From: CAZEAP01 sp964510315 | GTDB taxonomy: Bacteria; Planctomycetota; Brocadiia; SM23-32 | Length of the DNA stretch: 64,000 bases | Reading direction: 5' to 3' | Assembly: GCA_964510315.1 (NCBI GenBank) | Contig: CAZEAP010000008.1 | Span: 52,714-116,713, forward strand | Shown: positions 54,547-63,432 of the stretch, piece by piece | Position numbering within the stretch: position 1 is the first letter of the stretch | Layout of the letters: the number at the start of each line of letters is the position of its first letter | Translations under genes and position numbers: made by a program | The notes under the pieces: model-generated | What the model saw: the letters and a program-made list of their open reading frames with translations, nothing else | Databases searched by the model: none | Told to the model about the DNA's origin: nothing

Positions 54547-54714
54547 ATGAGACCACGCGGAAGTGCAGAGGAACTGGAAGCCCGACGACGCCGTGCAGTT
54601 CGCCTGGTCGAGCAAGGACACTCCCAGGCGGAGGTGGGAAATCGGTTCGGCGTCACACCCCCGTATGTGCCGGACCTGAACTACGCCCCGGCCGAACTGG
54701 AGGGCTGCCCCTGA
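54547..54714 (+). pseudogene. IS630-family transposase remnant (internally deleted)
   Basis: 55 residues: MRPRGSAEELEARRRRAV then LVEQGHSQAEVGNRFGVT is the helix-turn-helix N-terminus of IS630-type transposases. It jumps directly to PPYVPDLN, the C-terminal catalytic-domain motif of the same family. About 250 residues are deleted at position ~54658. Confidence -1.
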
Positions 54715-54816
54715 GTGTTGCCGACGCAGCCGCGCAAGCGCGGCAACGTCAGCAGTTGCTGCGGGGCTTCGCTGTGAACGATGACCACATTGCTTTTCCT
54801 GGTCTCAATAGCGTCG

Positions 54817-55196
54817 GCGCCGCTCCGCGGCGCGGTCGTACAGGCCGGGGCACGCCACGGCGCGTAAACTTCAGCCCCGGTGATTGGCCGGATAAGCGAA
54901 ATGCGACCCGAAGGGGAGCGGTGAATGTCAGGATGCTCGCACCGACCGCGCCCACTCCGGGGCGCAAAATTGGGCCTTATGCGCCGGTAACCAGGGCTAA
55001 AGCCCTGGGCTCCATTACATGGCCCCCTGCGGGGCCGGCCTCCCATATTGCGGGACCTGCGGCGGAACCTCGCCGGGCCGCTATTGGTGATTTGGGACCG
55101 CTGGTCGGTGCACCGGGCCCGGGCCATGATCCGCCTGATGCGGACTGCGACCTGCAAGCCTTGTGCGCCTACGGCGCATTGCCCGCCTCCGGCGGG
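54817..55196. repeat. Array of short perfect palindromes (REP-like)
   Basis: GCGCCGC-TCC-GCGGCGC (54817-54833), GGCGCA..TGCGCC (54961-54985), CCAGGGCT-AA-AGCCCTGG (54991-55008), GGCCCC-CTGC-GGGGCC (55021-55036), TGCGCC-TAC-GGCGCA (55164-55178) and CCCGCC-TCC-GGCGGG (55182-55196). These short hairpins with 2-4-base loops in a gene-free stretch look like REP/BIME-type elements. The region contains no intact gene. Confidence -1.
55042..55140 (+). pseudogene. IS630 DDE-domain fragment
   Basis: The frame reads PILRDLRRNLAGP then LLVIWDRWSVHRARAMIRLM. The hydrophobic strand followed by W-D-x-x-x-x-H-R-A/S-R is the second Asp region of IS630 DDE transposases. No flanking parts remain in frame. Together with 54547-54714 it indicates a scrambled, dead insertion sequence. 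Confidence -1.
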
Positions 55197-55251
55197 GCTT
55201 GCCCGTCCTCCGGCGGGTCGCGCCACAACATGCCGGCCGGCTGTAGCGCGA

Positions 55252-55305
55252 GCATCCCTGCTCGCAGTGGCGGTGCTTCCAGCGCCGCCTGCTGTTCGCG
55301 CACGC
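55252..55305. repeat. Dispersed repeat copy 1
   Basis: 54 bases identical to 63946-63999 (GCATCCCTGCTCGCAGTGG... to ...TCGCGCACGC), with weaker similarity over about 45 further bases to the left. This copy lies at the right end of the palindrome/IS630 region. No gene is seen from here to 55609. Confidence -1.
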
Positions 55306-55609
55306 TAAACATGTACAAGCCGCCGGAATCAAGAGCGGTGCCAGGGCACCGCACTCCGAAAGTACGATTCGGGTTGCCGACGCCGCATCTCCAGAGAGAC
55401 GGGCTGTCTACGAGGATTGCGCGCGCGTGAGCCTTCCGGTTCGCCTGCCGGGGTGCCCCCCGCACATGGCCGCCGGTTCACGGATTCGCTGCGCGGTGCG
55501 CAGCATGGACGCAGTCATCGCGAAGCGTGCGCAGTGAGTGAGTCCGCAGCCAAAGACCAGCAGTAAACGCGTAACCGCATAAGGAGGAATCGGCGGAAGG
55601 CCGGCCGGT

Positions 55610-56341
55610 TCAGCCGGCGGTCAGGGCGTGCTCGCGGCCGCGGACCACGCAGCGCTCGGTCCACTCGGAGGCGAGGGTCTGGAAGAAATCCATCTCCTCG
55701 GGGGCGAAGGGCCTGACCTCGGAGAGCTTCGGGTCGAGGCAGTCGTCGGGCCGGAAGTTCTGCAGCGCGATGCGCCGGCTGCCCTCCAGCTCCGGCAGGA
55801 TGCGCTGCAGCTCCTCGCGTCCCACCAGGTCCGGCACCAAGGTGATGCGGAACTCGTAGTCGAGGTCACTTTCCTTGATGAGCCGGATGGAGCGCCGCAG
55901 ATCCTCGATTTTTACTTCGGCGCGGGTGACCGCGGCATACGCCTCCGGCTCCAGGGCTGCTTTCACGTCCATGGAGAAGGCGTCGACCTGCCCCCCTTGG
56001 ATCAGCTCCTCGACCACGTCGGGGCGGGTGCCGTTGGTCTCCACCAGGACCTCCAGGGGGAGGGATTTGACGGCCCGGATGAGTTCGACGAGCCCCTCGC
56101 CGTGGAGCGTCGGCTCCCCGCCGGTTATGGCGACGCCGTCGACCCAGCCGGCCCGCGCACGCCAGTGGGCCATGGCGTCCTCAAGGGGGACGGTATCGAG
56201 CTTCTCGGGTGCCAGCACGAGGTCCCCGGCGTGGCAGTAGCGGCATCGCAGGTTGCAGCGGGGCAGGAAGAGCACGGAGGTCAGCTTGCCCTCCCACTCC
56301 AGCAGGCTGCTCGGCATGAATCCTTTGATTTCGATTTGCAA
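55610..56341 (-). CDS. nrdG: Anaerobic ribonucleotide reductase activating protein (radical SAM)
   Basis: 243 residues from TTG 56341; the N-terminus QIEIKGFMPSSLLEWEGKL aligns with relatives, so I keep this start. CNLRCRYCHA is the radical-SAM CxxxCxxC motif. GVAITGGEPTLHGEGLVELI and LVETNGTRPDVVEELI are further SAM-site elements. It uses SAM and a [4Fe-4S] cluster to generate the glycyl radical on NrdD. It is the last gene of the nrd operon, 88 bases after the glutaredoxin gene. Confidence -1.
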   Translation of the reverse strand: MQIEIKGFMPSSLLEWEGKLTSVLFLPRCNLRCRYCHAGDLVLAPEKLDTVPLEDAMAHWRARAGWVDGVAITGGEPTLHGEGLVELIRAVKSLPLEVLVETNGTRPDVVEELIQGGQVDAFSMDVKAALEPEAYAAVTRAEVKIEDLRRSIRLIKESDLDYEFRITLVPDLVGREELQRILPELEGSRRIALQNFRPDDCLDPKLSEVRPFAPEEMDFFQTLASEWTERCVVRGREHALTAG

Positions 56342-56429
56342 AGCTCCGGCGCAAAACTGGTGGGCAGGCTGGGGGCGCTCTCAGCGCATGGCAACAGTGG
56401 TCAGTAGCCGGGAACGCAGGTCCGCCCCT

Positions 56430-56705
56430 TCATGCGCAGAAGCGGCGCAGGGCGCTGCTGGGGGGTGGTTTGCCGTCCCAGCGGGCCAGCACGTTGTCGG
56501 GGTCTTCTTCCGGCTTCAGCAGCACGGAGGGAATCTCGAAGACGTCGAAGAAGTCTCCTTCGGCCGCGCCGTCCACGGTGTCCATGTCGCGGAACAGAAC
56601 TTCCACCTGGTCCCCCACGTCCCACTTGCTGACCAGATGGCGCACTTTCCTCTTCGCGCTTTCACACTTGCTGCAGTCCTGTCGGCCGTAAATCTCGATT
56701 ATCAT
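56430..56705 (-). CDS. Glutaredoxin-like protein
   Basis: 91 residues with GGGGAGAGG before the ATG. Thioredoxin fold with CSKC (about residues 11-14) in EIYGRQDCSKCESAKRKV and the cis-Pro region FEIPSVLLKPE. Between nrdD and nrdG it is a good candidate electron donor to NrdD, as proposed for thiol-dependent class III enzymes (inference). Confidence -1.
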   Translation of the reverse strand: MIIEIYGRQDCSKCESAKRKVRHLVSKWDVGDQVEVLFRDMDTVDGAAEGDFFDVFEIPSVLLKPEEDPDNVLARWDGKPPPSSALRRFCA

Positions 56706-56824
56706 TCCGGCCTCTCCCCTCGATGTATCCTGAGAATTCGTCGTGTCCCGTCTCGGCGTTCGGCGTGAGTTTCCGGTGGGCGGGGCCGTTTTCGCCCCGC
56801 CCGCCGGGATCGGGGTTCCCTCTA

Positions 56825-59254
56825 CTACGTCAGTGCGACGCTGTAGTTGCCCCGATGTCTATCCTGAAGTTCGCCGAGCTTGGATTTGTTCCAGTTGGGT
56901 ATCCGGCTGAAGTAGCCGACCACCCTCGTCATCCCGTAGACGTCGCTGCTTTGACAGTGCCCGCAGGCCTCCTTCAGTCCGGGGGTGGATTTGTGGCAGT
57001 CCTGGCAGATGGTGAACTCCGGGCTGATGGTCAGTTGTGCGGCCTGGGTCTTGCGGTAGGTTTTCTCCGCCAGGTTCATGATGCTTCCGGCCGGGGGCCG
57101 CTCCTCGCCCACGAAGGCGTGGATGATGGCGCCGCTCTCGATGGCCCGGTGGAACTTGCTCTGCCACTGGATGCGGCTGAACAGGTCCACGGGCGCGTCC
57201 GCGCGGATGTGGACGCTGTTGGTGTAGTACATCCGATCGCCGCCGACGTCCCCCCGGACGATGCCTTCGGCCTCCGGGAAGCGTTCCAGGTCCACTTTGG
57301 CCAGTCGGCGGGCGGCGCTCTCCGCGGGGGACTCCTCCAGTGCCACCCGCATGTCGTGCTCCTGGCCCATTTCCCGGGCGCGGAACTGCATGTGGCGGAT
57401 CAGGTGCAGGCCCTTGCGGAAAAGCTGTTTGTCCTCGTGCAGCTCCTTGCCGGTCATGTAGAGCATGGCTTCGTTGAGGCCGATGATGCCGACGATGTAC
57501 GTGGCCTTCTTCAGGTCCACGTAGGGCCGTCCGTCGGCGGCTTCCTTGCCGATCTGCCAGAGGGGTTTGCTGGGATCGGTCATCAGGGAGCCGATGAAGG
57601 CGCGTTTCTGGAGGTGGGCTTCCATGACCAGCTCCAGCATGCGGTCGACCTCAGCGTAGAAATCGTCCCAGTTCCCGGGCCCGGCCCGGTAGGCCGCCTG
57701 GGGCAGGTTGATGGTGACGTTCTGGAAGCCGCAGAACCGCATGCTCTCCGGATGGCGGATCATGTAATCGTCCCGGATGGTGGTGCGCAGGCGGCAGCAG
57801 GCGCTGAGGGTCACCTCGTCGCGATCGAAGATGAAGTAGGGCACCCCGTTCTCGCCGGCGATCCGGCAGGCGTACTCGAATATCTCCCGTTGGGCCGGGT
57901 CCTGGAGGGTGTCCTCGTTGATGTGCAGGTCACACTTCGGGAAGGCGAAGACGTTTCCGTAACCGTCGCCGGCGCGCCATACGTCCAGCATCGCCTTGCA
58001 GAACCGCTGGGCGGTCTTCTCGTACTCCCCGTAGGTGCGGCCGTTGTACTTGCCGCCCGGTCCGATGGCGGGGACGTCCTTCAGGTAGTTCGGCACGCCG
58101 GTGTGGACGTTGAAGTCCAGGAACAGGGTCTGTCCGCCACGGCTGAAGGCGTTCTGGGAGGAACTGAAGATCAGGTGCTGGGCCTCCTGTTCCATCCGGC
58201 GGTAGGACATGCCCTCCACCAGAGGGGCGTAGAACACGTTGATGTAGCCCACCCCGAGTGCACCCGCGTAGTAGGCCTGCATGGAGGCGAGGAACGTGTT
58301 GAGGTGCCCGGTCAGGGTGCGCGCGTGGCGGGCCGGCGCGCTGGAGCTGTCCAGGTTCTGCAGGTCGAGCCCGTACTTCTTCAGATACTCCAGGGAATGG
58401 CTGGAGCAGTAGACGCGGGTCGGATAGCCCAGGTCGTGCACGTGAATCTGGCCGAGCATGTGGGCCTCGGTCACCTCGTCGGAGAAGACCTCCTGGAGGG
58501 CGTACTGTTTCAGGACGTGCTCGGCGAGGGAGAGGTTGATGGCCTCCGGGTTGTTCTGGGCTATGTTGGCGTTCTCTTTGCTCTTGCTCTGGATGATCTG
58601 ATCGAGGTCGAACTTGGGCATGCCGATGACCGCCTGCTTCTTCAGGCGGCCGGTCAGCCCTCTCTCGAACAGCTCGTTGTCCACCAGTTCCCGCACCAGG
58701 GAGGTGGAGATGCGGGTCAGCCCGCTGTCCATGACCCGGCGCTCGACGGCGGAGGCGATGTCCCGGGCGGTCCGGGGAGCCAGGTCGGCCTCCACCTCCA
58801 GCGCTTTGGCGATCTTGCTCTTGTCCCACCGCGCGAGCTGGTCGCGGGTCTCGGTGCCGACCAGCAGGGCGATGTCGGTGGAGTTGCCGCTGCGGCGGAC
58901 GGGTTTCCGCACCTGGAGGGACTGGCGTATGCGCGCCCGCCGGTCGCGGTAAAGGATGTAGGCCTTGGCCGTTCTGGCGTGCCCGGTCTCGATGAGCACT
59001 TTCTCGACGGTGTCCTGGATCTCCTCGATGCTGGGAGGCCGGCCGTTGTGGTCCTTCTCGAGCATCATGGTCACGGTGGAGGCCAGTTCTTCGGCCATCA
59101 CCCTGTCATCGCCCCCCACGGCCTGGGCCGCCTTGAAGATGGCGTTGGCTATCTTGCTTTTGTCAAAGGGTACCAGCCTGCCGTCGCGCTTCTTGACCTT
59201 CTCGATGGTTCCCAGATGATCTTCGTCCTGTCCGGGGTCCGTCTCGACCGCCAT
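56825..59254 (-). CDS. nrdD: Anaerobic (class III) ribonucleoside-triphosphate reductase
   Basis: 809 residues; GGAGG six bases before the ATG. An N-terminal ATP-cone (about 15-115: KVKKRDGRLVPFDKSKIANAI) is followed by a second cone-like segment (about 125-215), then the barrel. LSACCRLRTTI contains the active-site Cys region. Near the C-terminus CQDCHKS..CGHC forms the zinc site, and TRVVGYFSRIPNWN is the glycyl-radical motif. It reduces NTPs to dNTPs in the absence of oxygen. Two ATP cones suggest elaborate allosteric control. Upstream nrdR and downstream grx/nrdG complete the operon. Confidence -1.
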   Translation of the reverse strand: MAVETDPGQDEDHLGTIEKVKKRDGRLVPFDKSKIANAIFKAAQAVGGDDRVMAEELASTVTMMLEKDHNGRPPSIEEIQDTVEKVLIETGHARTAKAYILYRDRRARIRQSLQVRKPVRRSGNSTDIALLVGTETRDQLARWDKSKIAKALEVEADLAPRTARDIASAVERRVMDSGLTRISTSLVRELVDNELFERGLTGRLKKQAVIGMPKFDLDQIIQSKSKENANIAQNNPEAINLSLAEHVLKQYALQEVFSDEVTEAHMLGQIHVHDLGYPTRVYCSSHSLEYLKKYGLDLQNLDSSSAPARHARTLTGHLNTFLASMQAYYAGALGVGYINVFYAPLVEGMSYRRMEQEAQHLIFSSSQNAFSRGGQTLFLDFNVHTGVPNYLKDVPAIGPGGKYNGRTYGEYEKTAQRFCKAMLDVWRAGDGYGNVFAFPKCDLHINEDTLQDPAQREIFEYACRIAGENGVPYFIFDRDEVTLSACCRLRTTIRDDYMIRHPESMRFCGFQNVTINLPQAAYRAGPGNWDDFYAEVDRMLELVMEAHLQKRAFIGSLMTDPSKPLWQIGKEAADGRPYVDLKKATYIVGIIGLNEAMLYMTGKELHEDKQLFRKGLHLIRHMQFRAREMGQEHDMRVALEESPAESAARRLAKVDLERFPEAEGIVRGDVGGDRMYYTNSVHIRADAPVDLFSRIQWQSKFHRAIESGAIIHAFVGEERPPAGSIMNLAEKTYRKTQAAQLTISPEFTICQDCHKSTPGLKEACGHCQSSDVYGMTRVVGYFSRIPNWNKSKLGELQDRHRGNYSVALT

Positions 59255-59317
59255 TTCAAACCTCCTGTCTCCCTTTCGAGGCTGCCTGATTTCCCGGGGC
59301 CGTCCCCTGCTCAGGGA

Positions 59318-59794
<477 letters not shown>

Positions 59795-59892
59795 GGCCAC
59801 GGCCCTCCGCTCGCTCTAAGTCGGGTACCGAAACGAGGTTGGGAACGCTCAACTCCACACATGCTGCGTTACTACATCTTGAGCACGCGCAC

Positions 59893-59921
59893 ATGATAAC
59901 GCCCCATATGTGGTAAGTCAA
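59893..59921 (-). promoter_or_regulatory. nrd operon promoter with NrdR-box-like palindrome
   Basis: TTGACT (59921-59916), a 17-bp spacer and TATCAT (59898-59893). The spacer contains CCACATATGGGG (59913-59902), a near-palindrome with a CATATG core resembling the NrdR box. A second, weaker CATGTGTGG lies downstream at 59863-59855. Repression by occlusion is inferred. No gene is seen in the rest of 59922-60176. Confidence -1.
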
Positions 59922-60176
59922 GGACCTCTTTGGCTTTTTTTCAGATTCTCGCGAGGTTTCCGTTAGCCCCCGCCGCACGCCGGCCGGCGCAACCCTGTAA
60001 ACGGTTGCTCGTCCCGCCCTTGGCCGAATGGGGACTGCCGGCCCCGGCCATCCGGAGACCCCAAAATCGGCGGATCGGAAAAGGAAAAGGCGCCGGGAAA
60101 AGTCCCCGCGACCACCCGTTTTCCCCCTTGCTGCACCCGGGCCGCGGCGTTGCGCGCCCCCGCCACGGCCGAGAGG

Positions 60177-60205
60177 TTGCTTCGCCGACGGGGGGAGACT
60201 ATAAT
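60177..60205 (+). promoter_or_regulatory. Promoter of thiC-nadA
   Basis: TTGCTT (60177-60182), 17 bp, TATAAT (60200-60205), 48 bases before the start. The short leader leaves no room for a TPP riboswitch and none is seen. Confidence -1.
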
Positions 60206-60253
60206 TCGAAAAGAGGGACGAGCAGTCTGTGCTTCATCCGCGGAGGTCCGGAG

Positions 60254-61549
60254 TTGACTCAACTGCAAAGCGCCCGGCACGACGCGATCACCGACCAGAT
60301 GCGGAGAGTCTGCGCCGACGAGGGCGTTGAAGAGGAAGGCCTCCGCCGGAAGATAGCCGAGGGCACGGCCGTCGTGCCGGCCAACACTGAGCACGCCGGG
60401 CTGCGCCCGATCGGCATCGGCGAGGGTCTGCGCACGAAGATCAACGCCAACATCGGCACGTCCCCGGAGCGGAGCGGACCCGAGCAGGAGAAGGCCAAGC
60501 TCCGCGCGGCTCTGGAGGCGGGCGCCGACACAGTCATGGACCTCAGCACGGGCGGGGACATCGACCAGGTCCGCCGACTCGTCGTCGCCCACTGCCCGGC
60601 TCCCGTGGGAACCGTCCCCATCTACCAGGCCGCCATCGAGACGGGCGGCCCGGAGGAAATGTCGACGGCCTCCTTCCTGGAGGTCTTCCGGCGCCACGCC
60701 GAAGACGGGGTGGACTTCGCCACCGTCCACGCGGGGGTCACCCGCGAGGCGCTGCCACTGCTGGAGAAGCGTCTTATGGGCGTGGTCAGCCGGGGCGGCG
60801 CGTTCCTGGCACGCTGGATGCGCCGGCACCGGCGGCAGAGCTTCCTGTATGAGGACTTCGATGAGGTCCTGGCCATCGCGCGGGAATACGACGTGACCAT
60901 GAGCCTCGGCGACGGCCTCCGGCCCGGCTGCCTGGAGGACGCCACCGACGAAGCCCAGCTCCACGAGCTGAGGGTGCTCGGAGAACTGGCCGAGCGATGC
61001 CGGGAAGCGGGCGTGCAGGTGATGATCGAAGGGCCCGGACACCTGCCGCTGGACCAGGTCGAGGAGAACGTCCGGCTGGAGAAGGAGCAGTGCGGAGGCG
61101 CTCCGTTCTACGTGCTCGGCCCCCTGCCCACCGACATCGCCCCCGGCTACGACCATTTGGTCGGCGCCATCGGCGGGGCACTGGCGGCGGCCTGCGGGGC
61201 GGACTTTCTCTGCTACGTGACCCCGAAGGAGCACGTCGGCCTGCCGGAACCCGAGGACGTGCGCCAGGGGGTGATTGCCAGCCGCATCGCCGCCCACGTG
61301 GCCGATGTCGCAAAAGGTATACCCGGCGCCGTGGAGGCGGACGCTCGCATGAGCAGGGCACGGGCAGAGAGAGACTGGGACGCCATGGCCGTGCACGCGC
61401 TTGACCCGCGGCGGTTCGCCGACATGCTGCGCGGGGAGAGCAAGGGCGACCGCTGCTCGATGTGCGGGGAGTTCTGCGCCATCCGGCTGTTCCGGGACGC
61501 GGAGGCGGAGCGGCCCACGGCCCAGACGCCGAGCATAGAGAGGGGATAG
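60254..61549 (+). CDS. thiC: ThiC-family HMP-phosphate synthase (short form; BzaF possible)
   Basis: 431 residues from TTG 60254 (GGAGGT six bases upstream), much shorter than the ~630-residue enterobacterial ThiC but typical of archaeal/Firmicute forms. Motifs: INANIGTSPE, DTVMDLSTGGDID, SRGGAFLARWM, SLGDGLRPGCLEDATD, MIEGPGHLPLDQV and the C-terminal cluster CSMCGEFC (CX2CX3C, one residue shorter than CX2CX4C). It makes HMP-phosphate from AIR with SAM. A homologue that makes 5-hydroxybenzimidazole (BzaF) uses the same fold; the two cannot be separated by eye. The next gene is nadA, 2 bases on. Confidence -1.
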   Translation: MTQLQSARHDAITDQMRRVCADEGVEEEGLRRKIAEGTAVVPANTEHAGLRPIGIGEGLRTKINANIGTSPERSGPEQEKAKLRAALEAGADTVMDLSTGGDIDQVRRLVVAHCPAPVGTVPIYQAAIETGGPEEMSTASFLEVFRRHAEDGVDFATVHAGVTREALPLLEKRLMGVVSRGGAFLARWMRRHRRQSFLYEDFDEVLAIAREYDVTMSLGDGLRPGCLEDATDEAQLHELRVLGELAERCREAGVQVMIEGPGHLPLDQVEENVRLEKEQCGGAPFYVLGPLPTDIAPGYDHLVGAIGGALAAACGADFLCYVTPKEHVGLPEPEDVRQGVIASRIAAHVADVAKGIPGAVEADARMSRARAERDWDAMAVHALDPRRFADMLRGESKGDRCSMCGEFCAIRLFRDAEAERPTAQTPSIERG

Positions 61550-61551
61550 AG

Positions 61552-62472
61552 ATGTCGTTCGAGACGGCCGATGCTTCCGTACTGCGGGATGAGATCAACG
61601 TCCTCAAGAAGACGCGCAACGCCGTGATCCTCGCCCACGTCTACCAGCGCCCTTCGGTGCAGCGGCTGGCCGATCACGTGGGCGACTCACTGAAGTTGAG
61701 CCGCCTGGCCGCCGAAGCCGCCGCCGACGTCATCGTCTTCTGCGGCGTGCGCTTCATGGCCGAGACGGCCGCCATCCTGAACCCCCGCAAGGTCGTCCTG
61801 CTGCCCGAGCCGGCGGCCGGCTGCCAGATGGCGGAGATGGCCACCGCCCAGACCGTTCGCGCGCGCCTGGAGGAGCTGCTGGAGGGCACGGGAGTGGTCA
61901 GCTACGTCAACAGTCTGGCCGAAGTGAAGGCCGAGTCCTACGCCTGCTGCACCTCCGCCAACGCGCCGGAGGTGGTCGAGTCGGTCCCCCACGAGCGCGT
62001 GCTGTTCGTTCCCGACCGCAATCTGGCTTCCTATGTTGCCCAGCAGACCGAGAAGGAGGTCTTTCCCTGGGACGGCCATTGCTACGTGCACGATCCGGGC
62101 ATCAGCCCGGACAGCATCCGGGACCGTCTGCGGCTGCATCCCCAGGCGGAAGTGATGGTCCACCCCGAGTGCAGCCCCGCGGTCAGGCAGATGGCGCATT
62201 TCGTCGGCAGCACCTCGCAGATGCTCGACCACGCCGCCGAGTCCGAGGCCGAGGTGTTCATCGTCGGTACCGAAGAGGGCCTTCTGCACCCCCTGCAGGA
62301 GCAAAATCCGCGCAAGGAATTCTACGCCACCGGCAGCGTCTGCAGCTCCATGCGGCTGACCACCCTGGCTTCGGTGCGTCGGGCGCTGGACCGCATGAGC
62401 AACGTGGTGCGGGTGCCCGAGGCCATCTGCGAAAAGGCGTCCGCTGCACTGGAGCGGATGCTGGAATCCTGA
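61552..62472 (+). CDS. nadA: Quinolinate synthase
   Basis: 306 residues from ATG 61552 with GAGGGG upstream, coupled to thiC. NadA signatures: ILAHVYQRPSVQRLADHVGDSL, VFCGVRFMAETAAILNP (C64), YACCTSANA (C132/C133) and GSVCSSMRLTTL (C264), giving the three conserved [4Fe-4S] cysteines. It condenses iminoaspartate with DHAP to quinolinate in NAD synthesis. NadB and NadC are not in the window. It ends tail-to-tail with the radical SAM gene 7 bases away. Confidence -1.
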   Translation: MSFETADASVLRDEINVLKKTRNAVILAHVYQRPSVQRLADHVGDSLKLSRLAAEAAADVIVFCGVRFMAETAAILNPRKVVLLPEPAAGCQMAEMATAQTVRARLEELLEGTGVVSYVNSLAEVKAESYACCTSANAPEVVESVPHERVLFVPDRNLASYVAQQTEKEVFPWDGHCYVHDPGISPDSIRDRLRLHPQAEVMVHPECSPAVRQMAHFVGSTSQMLDHAAESEAEVFIVGTEEGLLHPLQEQNPRKEFYATGSVCSSMRLTTLASVRRALDRMSNVVRVPEAICEKASAALERMLES

Positions 62473-62479
62473 ATCGGGG

Positions 62480-63409
62480 TCAGTCGCCGGCGGCCTCGTA
62501 GTAGGTGCGGTAGCGGCGCTGACGGCGTCGGACGGCCCCCTCATCCAACAGCGCCTGAAGGTATTTGACCGCCTGGTTGCGGTGGATGCCAAGCCCTTCG
62601 GCGATGTCCTCCAGCGTGCAGGGACGCCGCAGGAGCAGGTCCAGCACCTCCCGTTTCTCCGCCTTCGCCTCCGGGTCCAGGGGAGAGGCTGCGGCCGCGG
62701 CCACGATCTCCGCCCGGGGGCCCAGCATGTCTCTGATCTCCACCAGGCGTTCCCACGAAGGGGCCGTCACGGAGCCTTCCGCCGGCGGCCGAACGGCGGT
62801 ATTGATCTGCACCCGGTCCGGCTGAATGCGCACCACCTGAGCCCGGATGCGTTTCACCTGCGCGTCCGATGAATTCACCCCCTGGACGACGAAGACCTCC
62901 AGCCAGATTCGTCCCTCGAATTCCTCCCCCAGCGCCACCAGCCCCTCCACGACCTTCTCCAGCCGCAGCTCCGGGTCCGGCCGGTTGATGCACCGGAACG
63001 TCTCCTCGTCCCCGGCGTCCAGGGAGGGCAGCACAAGGTCCACCGCCGCGCATCCGGCGCGGACCTCCGGCAGGTAGAACAAAGACCCGTTGGTCAGCAG
63101 GGCGATGGGCACGTCGGTGATTTCGCGGGTCCGCTCGGCCACCTCACCGAACCGGCTGTGCAGCGTCGGCTCCCCCGAGCCGGCCAGGGTCACGTAGTCG
63201 GGACGGGGAGCATCCTCCAGGCGCTCAGCCACGTCCCGAACAACTTCGTCGACGGGAACGTATTCCCGGCGCTCCAGCGTGGTTCGGGACGTCGAGCCGA
63301 GCTGGCAGTAGATGCAATCATAGTCGCACGTCTTCAGGGGAACCAGGTCCACGCCGAGCGACCGCCCCAGCCGCCGGGACGGCACAGGTCCGTAGGTATA
63401 CTGGCTCAT
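62480..63409 (-). CDS. Radical SAM protein (COG0731/wyosine-like) with C-terminal helix-turn-helix-like tail
   Basis: 309 residues, GGAGG in front. YGPVPSRRLGRSLGVDLVPLKTCDYDCIYCQLG contains the CxxxCxxC SAM site. LAGSGEPTLHSRFGE and LLTNGSLFYLPEV continue the fold. The last 70 residues (LDLLLRRPCTLEDIAEGLGIHRNQAVKYLQALLDEGAVRRR) form a winged-HTH-like domain, often seen in this family. Probably a tRNA- or cofactor-modifying enzyme; the exact reaction is unknown. The neighbouring trmO would fit a tRNA role. Confidence -1.
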   Translation of the reverse strand: MSQYTYGPVPSRRLGRSLGVDLVPLKTCDYDCIYCQLGSTSRTTLERREYVPVDEVVRDVAERLEDAPRPDYVTLAGSGEPTLHSRFGEVAERTREITDVPIALLTNGSLFYLPEVRAGCAAVDLVLPSLDAGDEETFRCINRPDPELRLEKVVEGLVALGEEFEGRIWLEVFVVQGVNSSDAQVKRIRAQVVRIQPDRVQINTAVRPPAEGSVTAPSWERLVEIRDMLGPRAEIVAAAAASPLDPEAKAEKREVLDLLLRRPCTLEDIAEGLGIHRNQAVKYLQALLDEGAVRRRQRRYRTYYEAAGD

Positions 63410-63432
63410 TCCCGCCTCCCTCGCCTGCCGGC

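Noticed and set aside
60206..60253. TPP riboswitch upstream of thiC
   Set aside because: Only 48 bases lie between the -10 box and the start; no CUGAGA/ACCUGA elements.
59930..60253. 108-codon N-terminal extension of thiC
   Set aside because: It crosses the thiC promoter and lacks homology-like sequence; the TTG at 60254 has a good SD.
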